Assembly: GCF_900115265.1 (NCBI RefSeq)
Contig: NZ_FOVU01000002.1
Coordinates: 310,001-374,000, forward strand
Source of the DNA: Bradyrhizobium sp. Ghvi
GTDB lineage: Bacteria; Pseudomonadota; Alphaproteobacteria; Rhizobiales; Xanthobacteraceae
Direction of reading: 5' to 3'
DNA length: 64,000 nt
A program made the translations under genes and the position numbers. The notes under the pieces are model-generated. The model made no database searches. It had not been told where the DNA came from and was given only the letters and a program-made list of their open reading frames with translations. This document shows, one piece after another, positions 1 through 8,576 of the stretch (positions within the stretch are counted from its first letter, which is position 1; each line of letters begins with the position of its first letter).

Positions 1-345
1 CATCAGATGATAGCCGCCGGGTGCGAGCTTCACGGTCTTGCCAGGCTCGACGACGAGGCCCTTGTCGAGCGGACGCATCTTCATCACGCCGTTCTCCGTC
101 GTCATCTCATGGACGTCGGCCTTCCCTGCGATTTCCGCCGAGACGCCGACGAGCTTGTCGGGCGCCGCCCCCTTGTTCTCAATGGTCAGGAAGCCGCCTG
201 CGACCTTGGCGCCGCTGGGCGTCGCGCGGCTCCAGGCTTGCGAGATCACGAGATCGCCTGCCTTAATGTCGTCGGCGCGGACTGGCGCTGCGATCACAAC
301 GGCCGAAAGGGCCGACAGCGCAAAGAGACGTGAGAGAGTGTTCAT
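1..345 (-). CDS. pcuC: PCu(A)C-family periplasmic copper chaperone (partial, C-terminus outside window)
   Basis: The first 115 codons are visible, starting with ATG at 345. The product has a signal peptide (residues 1-25, cleaved near VRA-DD) followed by a cupredoxin-like PCu(A)C domain. Visible Met/His ligand positions include HEM, a downstream Met and a final HLM, which fit the family's H-x-M...M...H-x-M copper site. Family members bind Cu(I) in the periplasm and deliver it to the CuA centre of cytochrome oxidase. It lies 41 bp downstream of a TonB receptor gene on the same strand, which suggests a copper-acquisition operon like pcuABC of Bradyrhizobium. The symbol is inferred from this order. 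The 3' end is cut by the window. Confidence 0.85.
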   Translation of the reverse strand, partial: MNTLSRLFALSALSAVVIAAPVRADDIKAGDLVISQAWSRATPSGAKVAGGFLTIENKGAAPDKLVGVSAEIAGKADVHEMTTENGVMKMRPLDKGLVVEPGKTVKLAPGGYHLM

Positions 346-386
346 TCTGATTGCCTTCCTTGTTGCCATTGAGAGTGTTCCACCTG

Positions 387-2843
387 TCAGAACGTGTACT
401 TGCCGGCCAGGACGAAAGTTCGTCCCGGGAATGGATGGAACAGGAAATACTGCTCGTTGAAGAGATTATCGATGCCGAAGTCGAACGCGAAATTCTTCGT
501 CGCGTTGTAGTGGATCTTCAAGTCTACAACGAAAAAGTTATCGAAGGCGCCGTAGACGTGCGGAATGACATCCGAGTTGTCCAGCGTCGAATACTGCTTG
601 CCGCTGTAGCGCGCCGCGACGGTATAGGCCCAGCTATCACTCGGCCGGTAAGTGACTCCGAACTTGGCGCGCCAGTCGGGCACGAAAGGCACGCGCTTGC
701 CGACCACGCTGGTCGGACCTTTCCAGTTCGGATCTGAGATGATCCTGGAATCGACGTAAGTGACACTGCCGAAGACTTGCAGGCCGCTCACCAATACATT
801 GTCCTGGTCGGCCGACAATTCGATACCTTGCATACGTATCGCCCCGACGTTGCTGACGGCCGTCTGTACCGACTGCGCTCCGCTCGCATCGGTCACCGTG
901 GTCGATTGTGGGATCAATGCATTGTTGGTCCGCTCACCGAAAACGGTCAGCCGCACCCGCCCGTCGGTCCAGCGCCGCTCAAGATTAAGCTCGCCGGTGA
1001 AGTCCTGTTCTGGCGATAAGAGCGGATTGGCAAGATAGGTGACACCGCCGACGCTGATATTTTGGTAGAGCTCGGTCACCGTCGGGTAGCGGTAGGCTTC
1101 GCCGAAATTCGCGGTGACGTTCCAGTCCTTGTTGGGATCGAACGATAGCGATGCTTTGGGCGAGAAATTGGTCGAGGACAGCCCCGGCTGCCAGGTTGGC
1201 ACCGCCGATGTGATGACGCCGGTGCTTGTTGTCGTGGTGTTGAGGTTGAATCCCTCAACCGCCTGCCAGCTCTCCAGCCGTCCACCGAGCGTCAGCTTGA
1301 CGATGGGCGCAATCTTCCAAGCGTCCTGCACCCAGAGAGCCTCGGTGCGCGTCTCTCCGACGCCGGTCGAATAGAGCTGGCCATTGCCGGTGGAGGGCGC
1401 ATTGAACCAGACAGTAGAGGCATAGACCGGGTTCTCCAGCCGATAGCGGTCGCCGTGCACGCCAAAGCTGATTTCGTGCGGGCCATCGATGCCGAACGGA
1501 CGCCAGATGGCCTTGGCGTCGGCGTTCTGCCAGTTAGTGCCGTCCATCCGGGTCACCTTGCCATTCAGCGAATAGCCGAGGCCCGGCGACGCCACCACCG
1601 TGAACGGATTGACCAAGCTGTCCTGGAGATAGTTGTAACTCGAGGCCGCAAGGTCGAAGTCGAACACGCCCTTGGTATCGCTCTTGAGCGAGACAGCATT
1701 GCTCATGTGGAGCTGATCCCAGGTGTACCTGCTGCTCGCAAAGCTGCTGATGCCGCCGAACGTCGGCAAGCCCGTTGCGGTCGATCTGAGATAAGTCTGA
1801 GGATCGGAGGTCTGGTGATTGTTCCAGATGCCGAGCGAGTAAGTCGCCTGCACCCATGGCGTAACATCATAAGCGAGTCGCAAATTGCCGGAGGTCTGCT
1901 GTGAATACGCCAGTGCACCGGTGCCCACGACATTGGCCACGCCCCCGGTCTTGTTGAGCGCGGCAAAGCCGCCCGTCGTGCCGGCCGGGAACGAGGCGTT
2001 GGTCGTGTAGCTCAACGGCTGCTGATGGCTGTCGAGATAGTTCGCGCTGACCAGCCAGGACAGCTTGCCATCGCGATTGCCCGCGGCAGTGCTGGTCTGG
2101 CTGGTTACATAGGTATCCGTGGTGCCATATTGATTCCACGGCATCACCGAGACAGTTTCCTTGGCCACCGCAAACGGCTTGTCGGGCATCTTGGATGTGA
2201 TCAGCAGAATGCCGCCGATCGAGTTGCCGGGATAGGCAGCGGCGAACGGACCGTTGAGGAAATCGACCCGCCCGATCGCTTCGGGCGAGATCAAGTTCCA
2301 TTTCGGCGAGGCACCGGAGTTGTTGTTGCCGATCAACGCCGAGATCAGCAGGTCGTCGTAATAGATCAACGAGCGCGCGCTCGAGTTCAGGCCCCAGCTT
2401 CGCGTCGCAAGCACGGCCTGATTGTCCCCGTCGTTGCGCTTCCGGACAAACAGGCTCGGCATGTATTTGACGGCGTCCTCGGGGTCCTTGAGGTTGACGG
2501 TCTCATCGACCTGCTTTGCCGTAACGCTGAAGGAGCGCTGCGGCAGCAGATAGCGCGCCACCGCCGCCGGCTGATCGAGCGAAGCACGGGCACTGCCGGT
2601 GCCCTGCACGTTGGCAGCTTCCGAAGCCGGCCGCTCGACAGCCGGCTTTGCTGAATTTCTCCTGGAGTCAGCCGTTTGCACCGCCGCTCTGCGCGGCTTC
2701 GGCTTCCCGGTCGCGGGCGCATCGACGGTCACCGCGGGCAATTCTCGAGGGCTGTTCTGGGCGTAAACGCCACTCGAAGAGGCAAGGAGCGCCGCCTGAA
2801 TGGCAACAATGCTCACGCCGCAACGGGCATGACGGGATAACAT
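387..2843 (-). CDS. pcuB: TonB-dependent outer membrane receptor, probable copper receptor
   Basis: An 818-residue protein with a signal peptide (ends ...GVYAQ), a Pro/Ala/Lys-rich linker, a plug domain at about residues 110-230 (VKYMPSLFVRKRNDGDNQ) and a long beta-barrel ending in an aromatic residue (LAGKYTF), as expected for outer membrane assembly. The start at 2843 has an AGGA ribosome site; a longer reading from 2891 lacks one. It lies between a DUF2946 gene and a PCu(A)C gene, the arrangement of the Bradyrhizobium copper-starvation operon. Copper as substrate is inferred from these neighbours; the barrel itself does not show it. Confidence 0.85.
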   Translation of the reverse strand: MLSRHARCGVSIVAIQAALLASSSGVYAQNSPRELPAVTVDAPATGKPKPRRAAVQTADSRRNSAKPAVERPASEAANVQGTGSARASLDQPAAVARYLLPQRSFSVTAKQVDETVNLKDPEDAVKYMPSLFVRKRNDGDNQAVLATRSWGLNSSARSLIYYDDLLISALIGNNNSGASPKWNLISPEAIGRVDFLNGPFAAAYPGNSIGGILLITSKMPDKPFAVAKETVSVMPWNQYGTTDTYVTSQTSTAAGNRDGKLSWLVSANYLDSHQQPLSYTTNASFPAGTTGGFAALNKTGGVANVVGTGALAYSQQTSGNLRLAYDVTPWVQATYSLGIWNNHQTSDPQTYLRSTATGLPTFGGISSFASSRYTWDQLHMSNAVSLKSDTKGVFDFDLAASSYNYLQDSLVNPFTVVASPGLGYSLNGKVTRMDGTNWQNADAKAIWRPFGIDGPHEISFGVHGDRYRLENPVYASTVWFNAPSTGNGQLYSTGVGETRTEALWVQDAWKIAPIVKLTLGGRLESWQAVEGFNLNTTTTSTGVITSAVPTWQPGLSSTNFSPKASLSFDPNKDWNVTANFGEAYRYPTVTELYQNISVGGVTYLANPLLSPEQDFTGELNLERRWTDGRVRLTVFGERTNNALIPQSTTVTDASGAQSVQTAVSNVGAIRMQGIELSADQDNVLVSGLQVFGSVTYVDSRIISDPNWKGPTSVVGKRVPFVPDWRAKFGVTYRPSDSWAYTVAARYSGKQYSTLDNSDVIPHVYGAFDNFFVVDLKIHYNATKNFAFDFGIDNLFNEQYFLFHPFPGRTFVLAGKYTF

Positions 2844-2930
2844 CGGGCATTCCTGACGCCGGCTTTGTCTCCGGCCATTCGACAACATCAATCGCCAACG
2901 GGTGAACGGAGGCGATCACGAGGGTCATCG

Positions 2931-3317
2931 TCAGGAAAAGGAGGGAGGTCCCCGCGCCTGGGCGCTCGAGCCCTTATGAGCCGCGAGCAGGGACGCGTCC
3001 GCCTCGCGCCACACCACGCGTTCCGCGTCGCGGAGCGGAACGGAGAGCAGCGCGTACGGCGGCGAATCCAAGGAGGCGCTGACTTGCACCAGGCAACACA
3101 GGGCGCAGGCGCCGGCATGTGCCGTGGGCGAACCGTTCTGGTCGCTCGGAGCACCCGGTTCGCTGGTGCTGTGGCAGATAGCGCCGGCGGCAGGCGGATC
3201 GGCAACGGCCTGGCCGGCCGCCCAGCAGGCGGCAATCGGCGCCAGCACCTGCATCGCCAGGGCGAGCAGGACGACGGGTAGAAATTTCTGCAGCCGTGAA
3301 CGCATCCACCGAACCAT
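2931..3317 (-). CDS. DUF2946 family secreted protein, first gene of copper cluster
   Basis: A 128-residue protein with an N-terminal hydrophobic segment (residues 10-35) and a Cys cluster (CALCCL) around residue 90, typical of DUF2946 proteins. These are small exported or membrane proteins often found before TonB receptors or copper genes; their function is unknown. An ATG at 3317 was chosen. An alternative ATG at 3305 is possible, and neither has a clear Shine-Dalgarno sequence. A perfect palindrome lies immediately upstream (3320-3333) and could be an operator. The position corresponds to pcuA in the pcu operon, but I do not claim that symbol. Confidence 0.75.
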   Translation of the reverse strand: MVRWMRSRLQKFLPVVLLALAMQVLAPIAACWAAGQAVADPPAAGAICHSTSEPGAPSDQNGSPTAHAGACALCCLVQVSASLDSPPYALLSVPLRDAERVVWREADASLLAAHKGSSAQARGPPSFS

Positions 3318-3319
3318 TC

Positions 3320-3333
3320 GTTCGTCTACGAAC
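3320..3333. promoter_or_regulatory. Palindrome GTTCGT-CT-ACGAAC upstream of copper cluster
   Basis: A perfect 6-2-6 inverted repeat ends three bases before the ATG at 3317, where a repressor would cover the initiation region. The TTCGTAGACGAA core resembles sites of BlaI/CopY-type winged-helix repressors; that family assignment is a guess. No regulator gene of this type is in the window. Confidence 0.4.
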
Positions 3334-3621
3334 TAAACACCGACCGCGTCTCAAGTCGAGATCAGTTCCGTTGCCTTCTTGGCCCAGCGCAAGTTTCTCG
3401 AGAATCGTGGCCAAGGCACCTCACCATGGACGGCGGCCCGGCATTCTAGGCAGGTCAAGACCGATCCCCGGGCTCCGACCCCCGTCTTATTTCTTATATT
3501 TGTCATATACTTACCCAGCTAAAGGGCCTATCATTTCGTCAGCTGCTGTTATTTTGAACAATCGTTGCCGAAAATGATGACAAGTGAGAAAAGTTGATCT
3601 AGCATCCCCCTTGCTCAGGCC

Positions 3622-3777
3622 TGACCGCGAGGTCGAAGTCTGGTGGTCCAAGTCTCGGGAGGAGCCCCTGACGCGCAAAACGCAGCGTCGCCCCGCCAAT
3701 CAAGAATCAAATCTTAGAATCGGGGATAATAGGGTCGACACAATTTTTGAGCGGGGCTAGGGCCCCGCTCTTTTTTT
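3622..3777 (+). ncRNA. Candidate structured small RNA ending at an intrinsic terminator
   Basis: No protein gene lies upstream on the plus strand, yet the segment ends in a textbook terminator. The preceding 125 bases hold further potential stems, for example GACCGCGAGGTC at about 3622 and GACGCG-CAAAA-CGC...CGTC at about 3670-3690. The 5' end is not defined and no clear promoter was identified. I do not recognise a known RNA family. Confidence 0.3.
3749..3777 (+). terminator. Strong rho-independent terminator
   Basis: A perfect 9-bp stem GAGCGGGGC / GCCCCGCTC with a TAGG loop is followed directly by seven T. The T run is only on the plus strand, so it acts on rightward transcription. Confidence 0.85.
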
Positions 3778-3796
3778 GCCTGCGGCTGATCTGTCG

Positions 3797-4082
3797 ATGA
3801 ATACGTCTCCCAATACAATCGAGCGAAGTCTTGGGCTCGCAGCCTCGCGCTGCACGGATGTTACGCCGCTACTCTATCAGCGCCTGTTCGAAAAGCGGCC
3901 GGAACGGCGGCGATGTCCCCGGTCACAAGGCGGCGAGTCGTGATGGAATCAATGCTTGCCCTGACGATCGAGGCGCCGGTGAGCGTCGCGGGCATTTCGG
4001 CGATGGATGGTCGGCCGAGATGACACGCGCCTGGGACCGGCTGCTCGTCGCGATCGATGCCTTCGCTGGCATCGCAGCGTAG
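3797..4082 (+). pseudogene. Decayed bacterial globin gene
   Basis: Three consecutive segments in three frames read as one globin. An ATG at 3797 begins a segment resembling the globin A/B helices (SLGLAASRCTDVTPLLYQRLFEKRPE, in part). A second frame at about 3940-3976 gives MESMLALTIEA. The third frame, ending with the stop at 4082, gives GERRGHF followed by GDGWSAEMTRAWDRLL. Intact rhizobial globins of this type (about 130-140 residues) have these motifs in this order, with about 35-40 residues between GERxGHF and GxxW that are missing here. There are therefore two frameshifts and one internal deletion that removes the proximal-histidine region, so no heme-binding product is expected. The alignment is from memory. 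Confidence 0.7.
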
Positions 4083-4204
4083 TCTTTGCGCTGCACCACC
4101 GCGGTTGCGATCCCACTGTTGAGTGGCACCAACTCTTGTGAGACACTTTCCGCCTCGGTGCGCATTCAATGACGCGCCGACGTCAAAATATATGGGAGCG
4201 AGCG

Positions 4205-5227
4205 ATGTCCGGGACGAAAGATTTCTCGACGACGAGGCGCGATCTTCTTCAGGCGGCAGCGACCGCCGGCGCCGCAACTGCCATCCTCGGCAGCATGGGC
4301 ATAAACCCGGCACTTGCAGCCGAAGTCGGACGAAGCGAGAAGCCGCTGAAGGCGGCGTTCTCCAACGCAGGCCTTCAGGCGACCTGGTGCGCGCAGGGCA
4401 AGCAAGCCGCGGAATTCTGGGGCAAGCTGTTCAACGTCGAAGTGACCTGGTTCGACGGCCAGCTCGACGCCGTGAAGCAGCGCGCGGCGATCGACAACAT
4501 GGCCTCGCAGAAATGGGATTTCGTCGCGATCCAGGCCTTCGGCATCGGCACCCTCACCCAGCCGGTGCAGAAGATGATCGACGCCGGCACGCCCGTGATC
4601 GACATGGACACGCTGATCGCGCCGCTCGACCAGATCAACGTCCACTCGTTCCTTGCCCCCGACAACGAGTTCATGGGCGCATCGGTGACCCAGGCGCTGT
4701 GCAACGCGATGGGCGGCAAGGGCAAGATCATCATGACGCAAGGCGCGCTCGGCCATACCGGCGCGCAGGGCCGCGCCAAGGGTTTCAACTCGGTGGTCAA
4801 GCAATTCCCCGGGATCGAGGTGCTCGACACCCAGCCGGCCGATTGGGACGTCTCCAAAACGGCGCGTCTCTGGGAAACCTATCTGACCAAATATCCGCAG
4901 ATCGATGCAGCGTTCTTCCACAATGACGACATGGCGCTGGCTGCCGCGAACATCATGAAGGCGCACAACCGCACCAACATCCTGATCGGCGGTGTCGACG
5001 CGATGCCACCGGCGATCCAAGCGGTGAGCGAGGGCCGCATGTTCGCGACCGTCCGCAATCCGTCTTGCCGTATCCATGGCGGCGCGATCATCGCCGGCGT
5101 TGCTGCCGTCGTCGGCGGCGAGAAGAGCGGACAGGGTATTCCCAAGAACGTCGTGACCGACGGTCCTGTTGTGACCAAGGCCAATGCCGCCGGCATGCAA
5201 TGGATGGAAGACCACTTCCTGATCTGA
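4205..5227 (+). CDS. Sugar ABC transporter substrate-binding protein (ribose/xylose type)
   Basis: A 340-residue periplasmic binding protein of the LacI-like/RbsB fold. The N-terminus carries a twin-arginine-like signal (TTRRDLLQAAATAG) with a hydrophobic core and an ALAAE cleavage site. The body has the alternating domains of the family (DFVAIQAFGIGTLTQPVQ, PVIDMDT, GKIIMTQGALGHTGAQGR, DAAFFHNDDMALAA). The start at 4205 follows GGGAG; an upstream ATG at 4169 would precede the signal by twelve residues. It is the first gene of an importer operon with an ATPase gene 8 bp downstream and then a permease gene. The sugar or polyol transported cannot be read from the sequence. Confidence 0.9.
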   Translation: MSGTKDFSTTRRDLLQAAATAGAATAILGSMGINPALAAEVGRSEKPLKAAFSNAGLQATWCAQGKQAAEFWGKLFNVEVTWFDGQLDAVKQRAAIDNMASQKWDFVAIQAFGIGTLTQPVQKMIDAGTPVIDMDTLIAPLDQINVHSFLAPDNEFMGASVTQALCNAMGGKGKIIMTQGALGHTGAQGRAKGFNSVVKQFPGIEVLDTQPADWDVSKTARLWETYLTKYPQIDAAFFHNDDMALAAANIMKAHNRTNILIGGVDAMPPAIQAVSEGRMFATVRNPSCRIHGGAIIAGVAAVVGGEKSGQGIPKNVVTDGPVVTKANAAGMQWMEDHFLI

Positions 5228-5235
5228 AATCCTCC

Positions 5236-6738
5236 ATGCCTGAGGGTCGTCAGCCCATCCTGGAACTGAAGGGCATCACGAAGAGCTTCGGCGGGGTCGA
5301 GGCGCTTCGTGGTGTCGACTTCGCGCTTCTTCCCGGCGAGATCCACGGTCTCGTCGGCGAGAACGGCGCGGGAAAAAGCACGCTGATGAAGATCATCGCC
5401 GGCGTGCACACCGAGTTCTCCGGCCGCTTCCTGATCGACGGTCAGGACACGCACTTCCGCTCGGCACGCGATGCGCACGCGGCCGGCATCGCCATGGTGC
5501 ACCAGGAGCTCTCGGTCGCGCCCGATCTCACCGTCGCCGAGAACGTCTTCCTCGGCAACCAGCCGACCAACGCCCTTGGCCTCGTGCAATGGCGACGCAT
5601 GGCGCGCGAGGCTGGCGAGCAGCTCTCCCGCTTCGGCATCGACGTCGATCCGATGTCGCGGCTCGGCGATCTGCCGATCGGACTGCAGCAGCTGATCGAG
5701 ATCGCCCGCGTGTTGTTCTCCGGCGCGCGCATCGTCATCCTGGACGAGCCGACCTCAGCCCTCTCCCCGCCGGAGGTCGAGCGCCTGTTCGCGACGCTAC
5801 GGCGGCTGCGTGAGCAAGGCACCGCCATCGTCTTCATCTCGCACTTCATCGAGGACATCTTGCGTGTCTCCGATACGGTCACCGTTTTCCGCAATGGGCG
5901 GAGGGTCACGGAGACCGCGAGCGCCGCAACCAGCAAGGGCGCGCTGATCGAGGCCATGATCGGTCGCGGCGGCGAGGCGCTCGAGCACAGCTACACCGAC
6001 GATCTCATGCTGCCGCGGCCGAGCGACAATTCAGTCGTCCTGAAGGTCGACCAGCTCTCGCTGGCACGCAGCCTCAAGGACGTCTCGTTCGAGGCCCGCG
6101 CCGGCGAGGTGCTCGGCATCTACGGCTTCATGGGCTGCGGTCAGCAGGAATTGTCCCGCATCCTGTTCGGCAAGCTGAAGCCTGACGCCGGCACGCTAAT
6201 CGTCGAGGGCACACCGAAAACCTTCGCCAGCACCGCGGCGGCGCGGCGCGCTGGTGTGGCACTGGTGCCGGAAAGCCGGCGCGCGATGCTGTTTCACCAG
6301 GAGCCGGTCTACAAGAATATCTCGATCAGCATCCTGGACCGCATCTCCTCGCTGCTGCTCAAGCCGGCGCAGGAGCGCGACATCGCCAACCGTCAGGTCG
6401 AGCAGCTCCAGATCAGGCCGCCGGTCGTCGGCCTCGATCTCGGCATGCTCTCCGGCGGCAATCAGCAGAAGGTCGCGCTGGCAAAATGGCTGACCTATCC
6501 GCCCAAGCTGCTGGTGCTGTGCGAGCCGACGCGCGGCATGGATGTCGGCGCCAAGAACGACGTCATCAACATCGTCCGCGACCTCCGCGCCAAGGGGCTC
6601 GCGATCATCGTGCTGTCGACCGAGCCGGAAACGGTGCTGTCGCTGGCCGATCGCATCCTCGTGCTCAAGCGCGGCGCGGTGGTGCGGGAATTCAAGAACG
6701 AGCCGGTCAGCAAGGACCGCCTGCTGGAAGCGGCGTGA
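5236..6738 (+). CDS. Sugar ABC transporter ATP-binding protein (RbsA/XylG type, two domains)
   Basis: A 500-residue tandem ATPase. Domain 1 has Walker A GENGAGKST, Q-loop MVHQELSVAPDL and Walker B IVILDEPTSAL, with a degenerate signature (LPIGLQQLIEIA). Domain 2 has a degenerate Walker A (GFMGCGQQE), an intact signature LSGGNQQKVALAKWL and Walker B LLVLCEPTRGMDVG. This asymmetry is normal for RbsA-like ATPases of the carbohydrate uptake family 2. The start is ATG at 5236, eight bases after the binding protein stop. It drives uptake through the permease encoded downstream. Confidence 0.92.
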   Translation: MPEGRQPILELKGITKSFGGVEALRGVDFALLPGEIHGLVGENGAGKSTLMKIIAGVHTEFSGRFLIDGQDTHFRSARDAHAAGIAMVHQELSVAPDLTVAENVFLGNQPTNALGLVQWRRMAREAGEQLSRFGIDVDPMSRLGDLPIGLQQLIEIARVLFSGARIVILDEPTSALSPPEVERLFATLRRLREQGTAIVFISHFIEDILRVSDTVTVFRNGRRVTETASAATSKGALIEAMIGRGGEALEHSYTDDLMLPRPSDNSVVLKVDQLSLARSLKDVSFEARAGEVLGIYGFMGCGQQELSRILFGKLKPDAGTLIVEGTPKTFASTAAARRAGVALVPESRRAMLFHQEPVYKNISISILDRISSLLLKPAQERDIANRQVEQLQIRPPVVGLDLGMLSGGNQQKVALAKWLTYPPKLLVLCEPTRGMDVGAKNDVINIVRDLRAKGLAIIVLSTEPETVLSLADRILVLKRGAVVREFKNEPVSKDRLLEAA

Positions 6739-6750
6739 CGGAGAAGCACA

Positions 6751-7779
6751 ATGGCGAGCAGTGAGACGGCAGCAGCGACGGATCAGCACGCACGGGGCCT
6801 TGCGTCGTTCCTGCGCTCGCAGATGCGCAATATCGCCCCGTTCCTGACGCTGATCTTCCTCTCCGCGTTCTTCGCCTTCGCCAGCCCCTCCTTCGCGACG
6901 ATCGACAATCTCGGCAACATCCTCACCCAGGTGTCGGTGACCGGCATCATCGCCGTCGGCCTCACCTTCGTGATCCTCTGCGCGGAGATCGATCTCTCGA
7001 TCGCCAGCATCGCCAATGTCACAGGCATCGCTGTCGCCTACTTCACGCTGCAGGAATCCTACGTTAACATCGCCAACATCCCCCTGCCCGGCGCGATCGC
7101 TATTCTGCTGTCGATCCTGCTCTGCGCGGCACTCGGCCTCGTCAACGCGCTGGGGCTGACCGTGATCGGCATCCCCTCCTTCATCATGACGCTCGCGATG
7201 ATGCAGATCGCGGCCGGCATCTCGGCCCTACTGGTGCGCGGCCAGATCGCCTACAAGGTGCCGAGCCTGATCTCGACGCTCGGCTCCAGCTCGATCGGCG
7301 GCATTCCCTGGATCGTCATCGTCGCCGCCATCATGCTGCTCGGCGGACACCTGGTGCTGACCTACACGCGTTTCGGCCGCTACGTCTACATGGTCGGCGG
7401 CAACCGCGAGGCGGCCGAATATTCCGGCCTCAACGTCAAGCTCATCCTGGGCGCGGTGATGATCATCTCCGCAGTGTGCTCGGGCATCGGCGGCATGCTG
7501 GGCGTCGCCCATTTCGGCAGCGCGCAGCAAAACGAGTTCGACACCTATCTGCTCGATTCCATTGCCGCCGTCGTGGTCGGCGGCACCAGCCTGTTCGGCG
7601 GCCGCGGCGGCATCGGCAACACCATCGTCGGTCTTTTCGTCCTTGGCGTGCTCAACAACGGCCTCGACCACGTCAACATCGACAGCTTCCTGAAGATCCT
7701 GATCCGCGGCCTGATCCTGCTGGCGGCGCTGGTCATCAACGTCTATGCGCAGCGCTTGAGGGAAAAAGCGGCGGAGTGA
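6751..7779 (+). CDS. Sugar ABC transporter permease (RbsC type)
   Basis: A 342-residue inner membrane protein with about nine to ten hydrophobic segments. It carries the RbsC-family motifs GIIAVGLTFVILCAEIDLS and, near the C-terminus, AAVVVGGTSLFGGRGGIGNT, which contacts the ATPase. It starts 12 bp after the ATPase gene and is the last gene of the operon. A single permease gene suggests a homodimeric channel. Substrate unknown. Confidence 0.92.
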   Translation: MASSETAAATDQHARGLASFLRSQMRNIAPFLTLIFLSAFFAFASPSFATIDNLGNILTQVSVTGIIAVGLTFVILCAEIDLSIASIANVTGIAVAYFTLQESYVNIANIPLPGAIAILLSILLCAALGLVNALGLTVIGIPSFIMTLAMMQIAAGISALLVRGQIAYKVPSLISTLGSSSIGGIPWIVIVAAIMLLGGHLVLTYTRFGRYVYMVGGNREAAEYSGLNVKLILGAVMIISAVCSGIGGMLGVAHFGSAQQNEFDTYLLDSIAAVVVGGTSLFGGRGGIGNTIVGLFVLGVLNNGLDHVNIDSFLKILIRGLILLAALVINVYAQRLREKAAE

Positions 7780-8204
7780 TCCGCCATCAAAGCAAGAACG
7801 CGAAAACAACCCCATGCACAGTACAAATCATTGGGGAATTTGGCCTCGACTGATTTCAGTCGCGCCTCAGCAGCATTTGACACGTCGGGCAAAACACTGG
7901 CAGAATGGCACCATCGGAAATTGCGAAACGCCCGCGCGGAGAAATCCGCTGCGGGTTTATTCGTGCCCGCACGGAGGCTGTCATGAAAGGCACGCGGCTG
8001 TGCCGGCCGTCGGAGGCAAGTCGATCTCCCCGATAGTCCCGTTGGACGGTTCCAAGGAGGACGGCGAGGTGGTCGCGATCCGCACGTCGCCAGCATCGCT
8101 TGTGCGCGAAGGTGGTGCATGATACCGTCAGGCTTCGGGCCACATACAACCGCCCGACGAGCTTTCGAGCCAAGCGTTGTTTCGCTCCACCACGGAGGTG
8201 AAAC
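7780..8204. other. Intergenic region with a possible decayed coding or repeat segment
   Basis: A gap of 425 bases between the sugar permease and the DUF1127 gene. An open segment at about 7875-7984 reads FDTSGKTLAEWHHRKLRNA and onward to a TGA, without a start. It also contains a TTGACA-N18-CAGAAT promoter-like pair. It resembles fragments I associate with repeated Bradyrhizobium intergenic sequences, but I cannot verify that. Nothing else was recognised. Confidence 0.3.
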
Positions 8205-8444
8205 ATGTCTTGCAATAGCGCCGTCGGCCCGGCCGATACATCCGTCGCAGCCCACCGCCCTTCCCCAAATCTGAGATGGTTCTGGAAGCTCCCGCTCGCG
8301 ATTTTGAACGGAATGGCGCGGCGCCGGCAATACAACGAACTTCTCGACCTCGACGATCGATTCCTCGCAGACATTGGTGTATCGAGAACGATGATTGCGG
8401 AAGCCCGAAAGGCTTCGTTCTCCGATTGGCGCGACAGTTGGTGA
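8205..8444 (+). CDS. DUF1127 domain small protein
   Basis: A 79-residue protein whose C-terminal half carries the DUF1127 motif: a basic stretch ARRRQYNELLDLDDRFLADIGVSR followed by MIAEARK. Such short Arg-rich proteins are common in alphaproteobacteria; some bind RNA and affect phosphate or stress responses. A strong ribosome site (CGGAGG) lies eight bases before the ATG. Its specific role here is unknown, and it stands alone on the plus strand. Confidence 0.85.
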   Translation: MSCNSAVGPADTSVAAHRPSPNLRWFWKLPLAILNGMARRRQYNELLDLDDRFLADIGVSRTMIAEARKASFSDWRDSW

Positions 8445-8576
8445 TTGTTCGCAATTCTATCGATCAGGCGCCGCACTTGCTCGTGCACGGGCGGCGCCTG
8501 CTTCTCTCCGCCCATTGGCGGCCGTCGAGCTCACGCAAAGGCTAGGAACACGACATCTAATTTCGGCAATCGCCGT

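Larger units (their letters stand above)
3318..3796. other. Intergenic region, no protein gene
   Basis: A gap of 479 bases between the divergent copper cluster and the globin remnant. It holds the palindrome at 3320-3333, an A+T-rich stretch at 3485-3515 that may contain promoters, and a structured segment ending in a strong terminator at 3749-3777. No reading frame here has convincing coding character. Confidence 0.6.

Noticed and set aside
3861..4313. Minus-strand frames opposite the globin remnant and sugar binding protein start
   Set aside because: No family similarity, no ribosome site, and the plus strand explains the region better.
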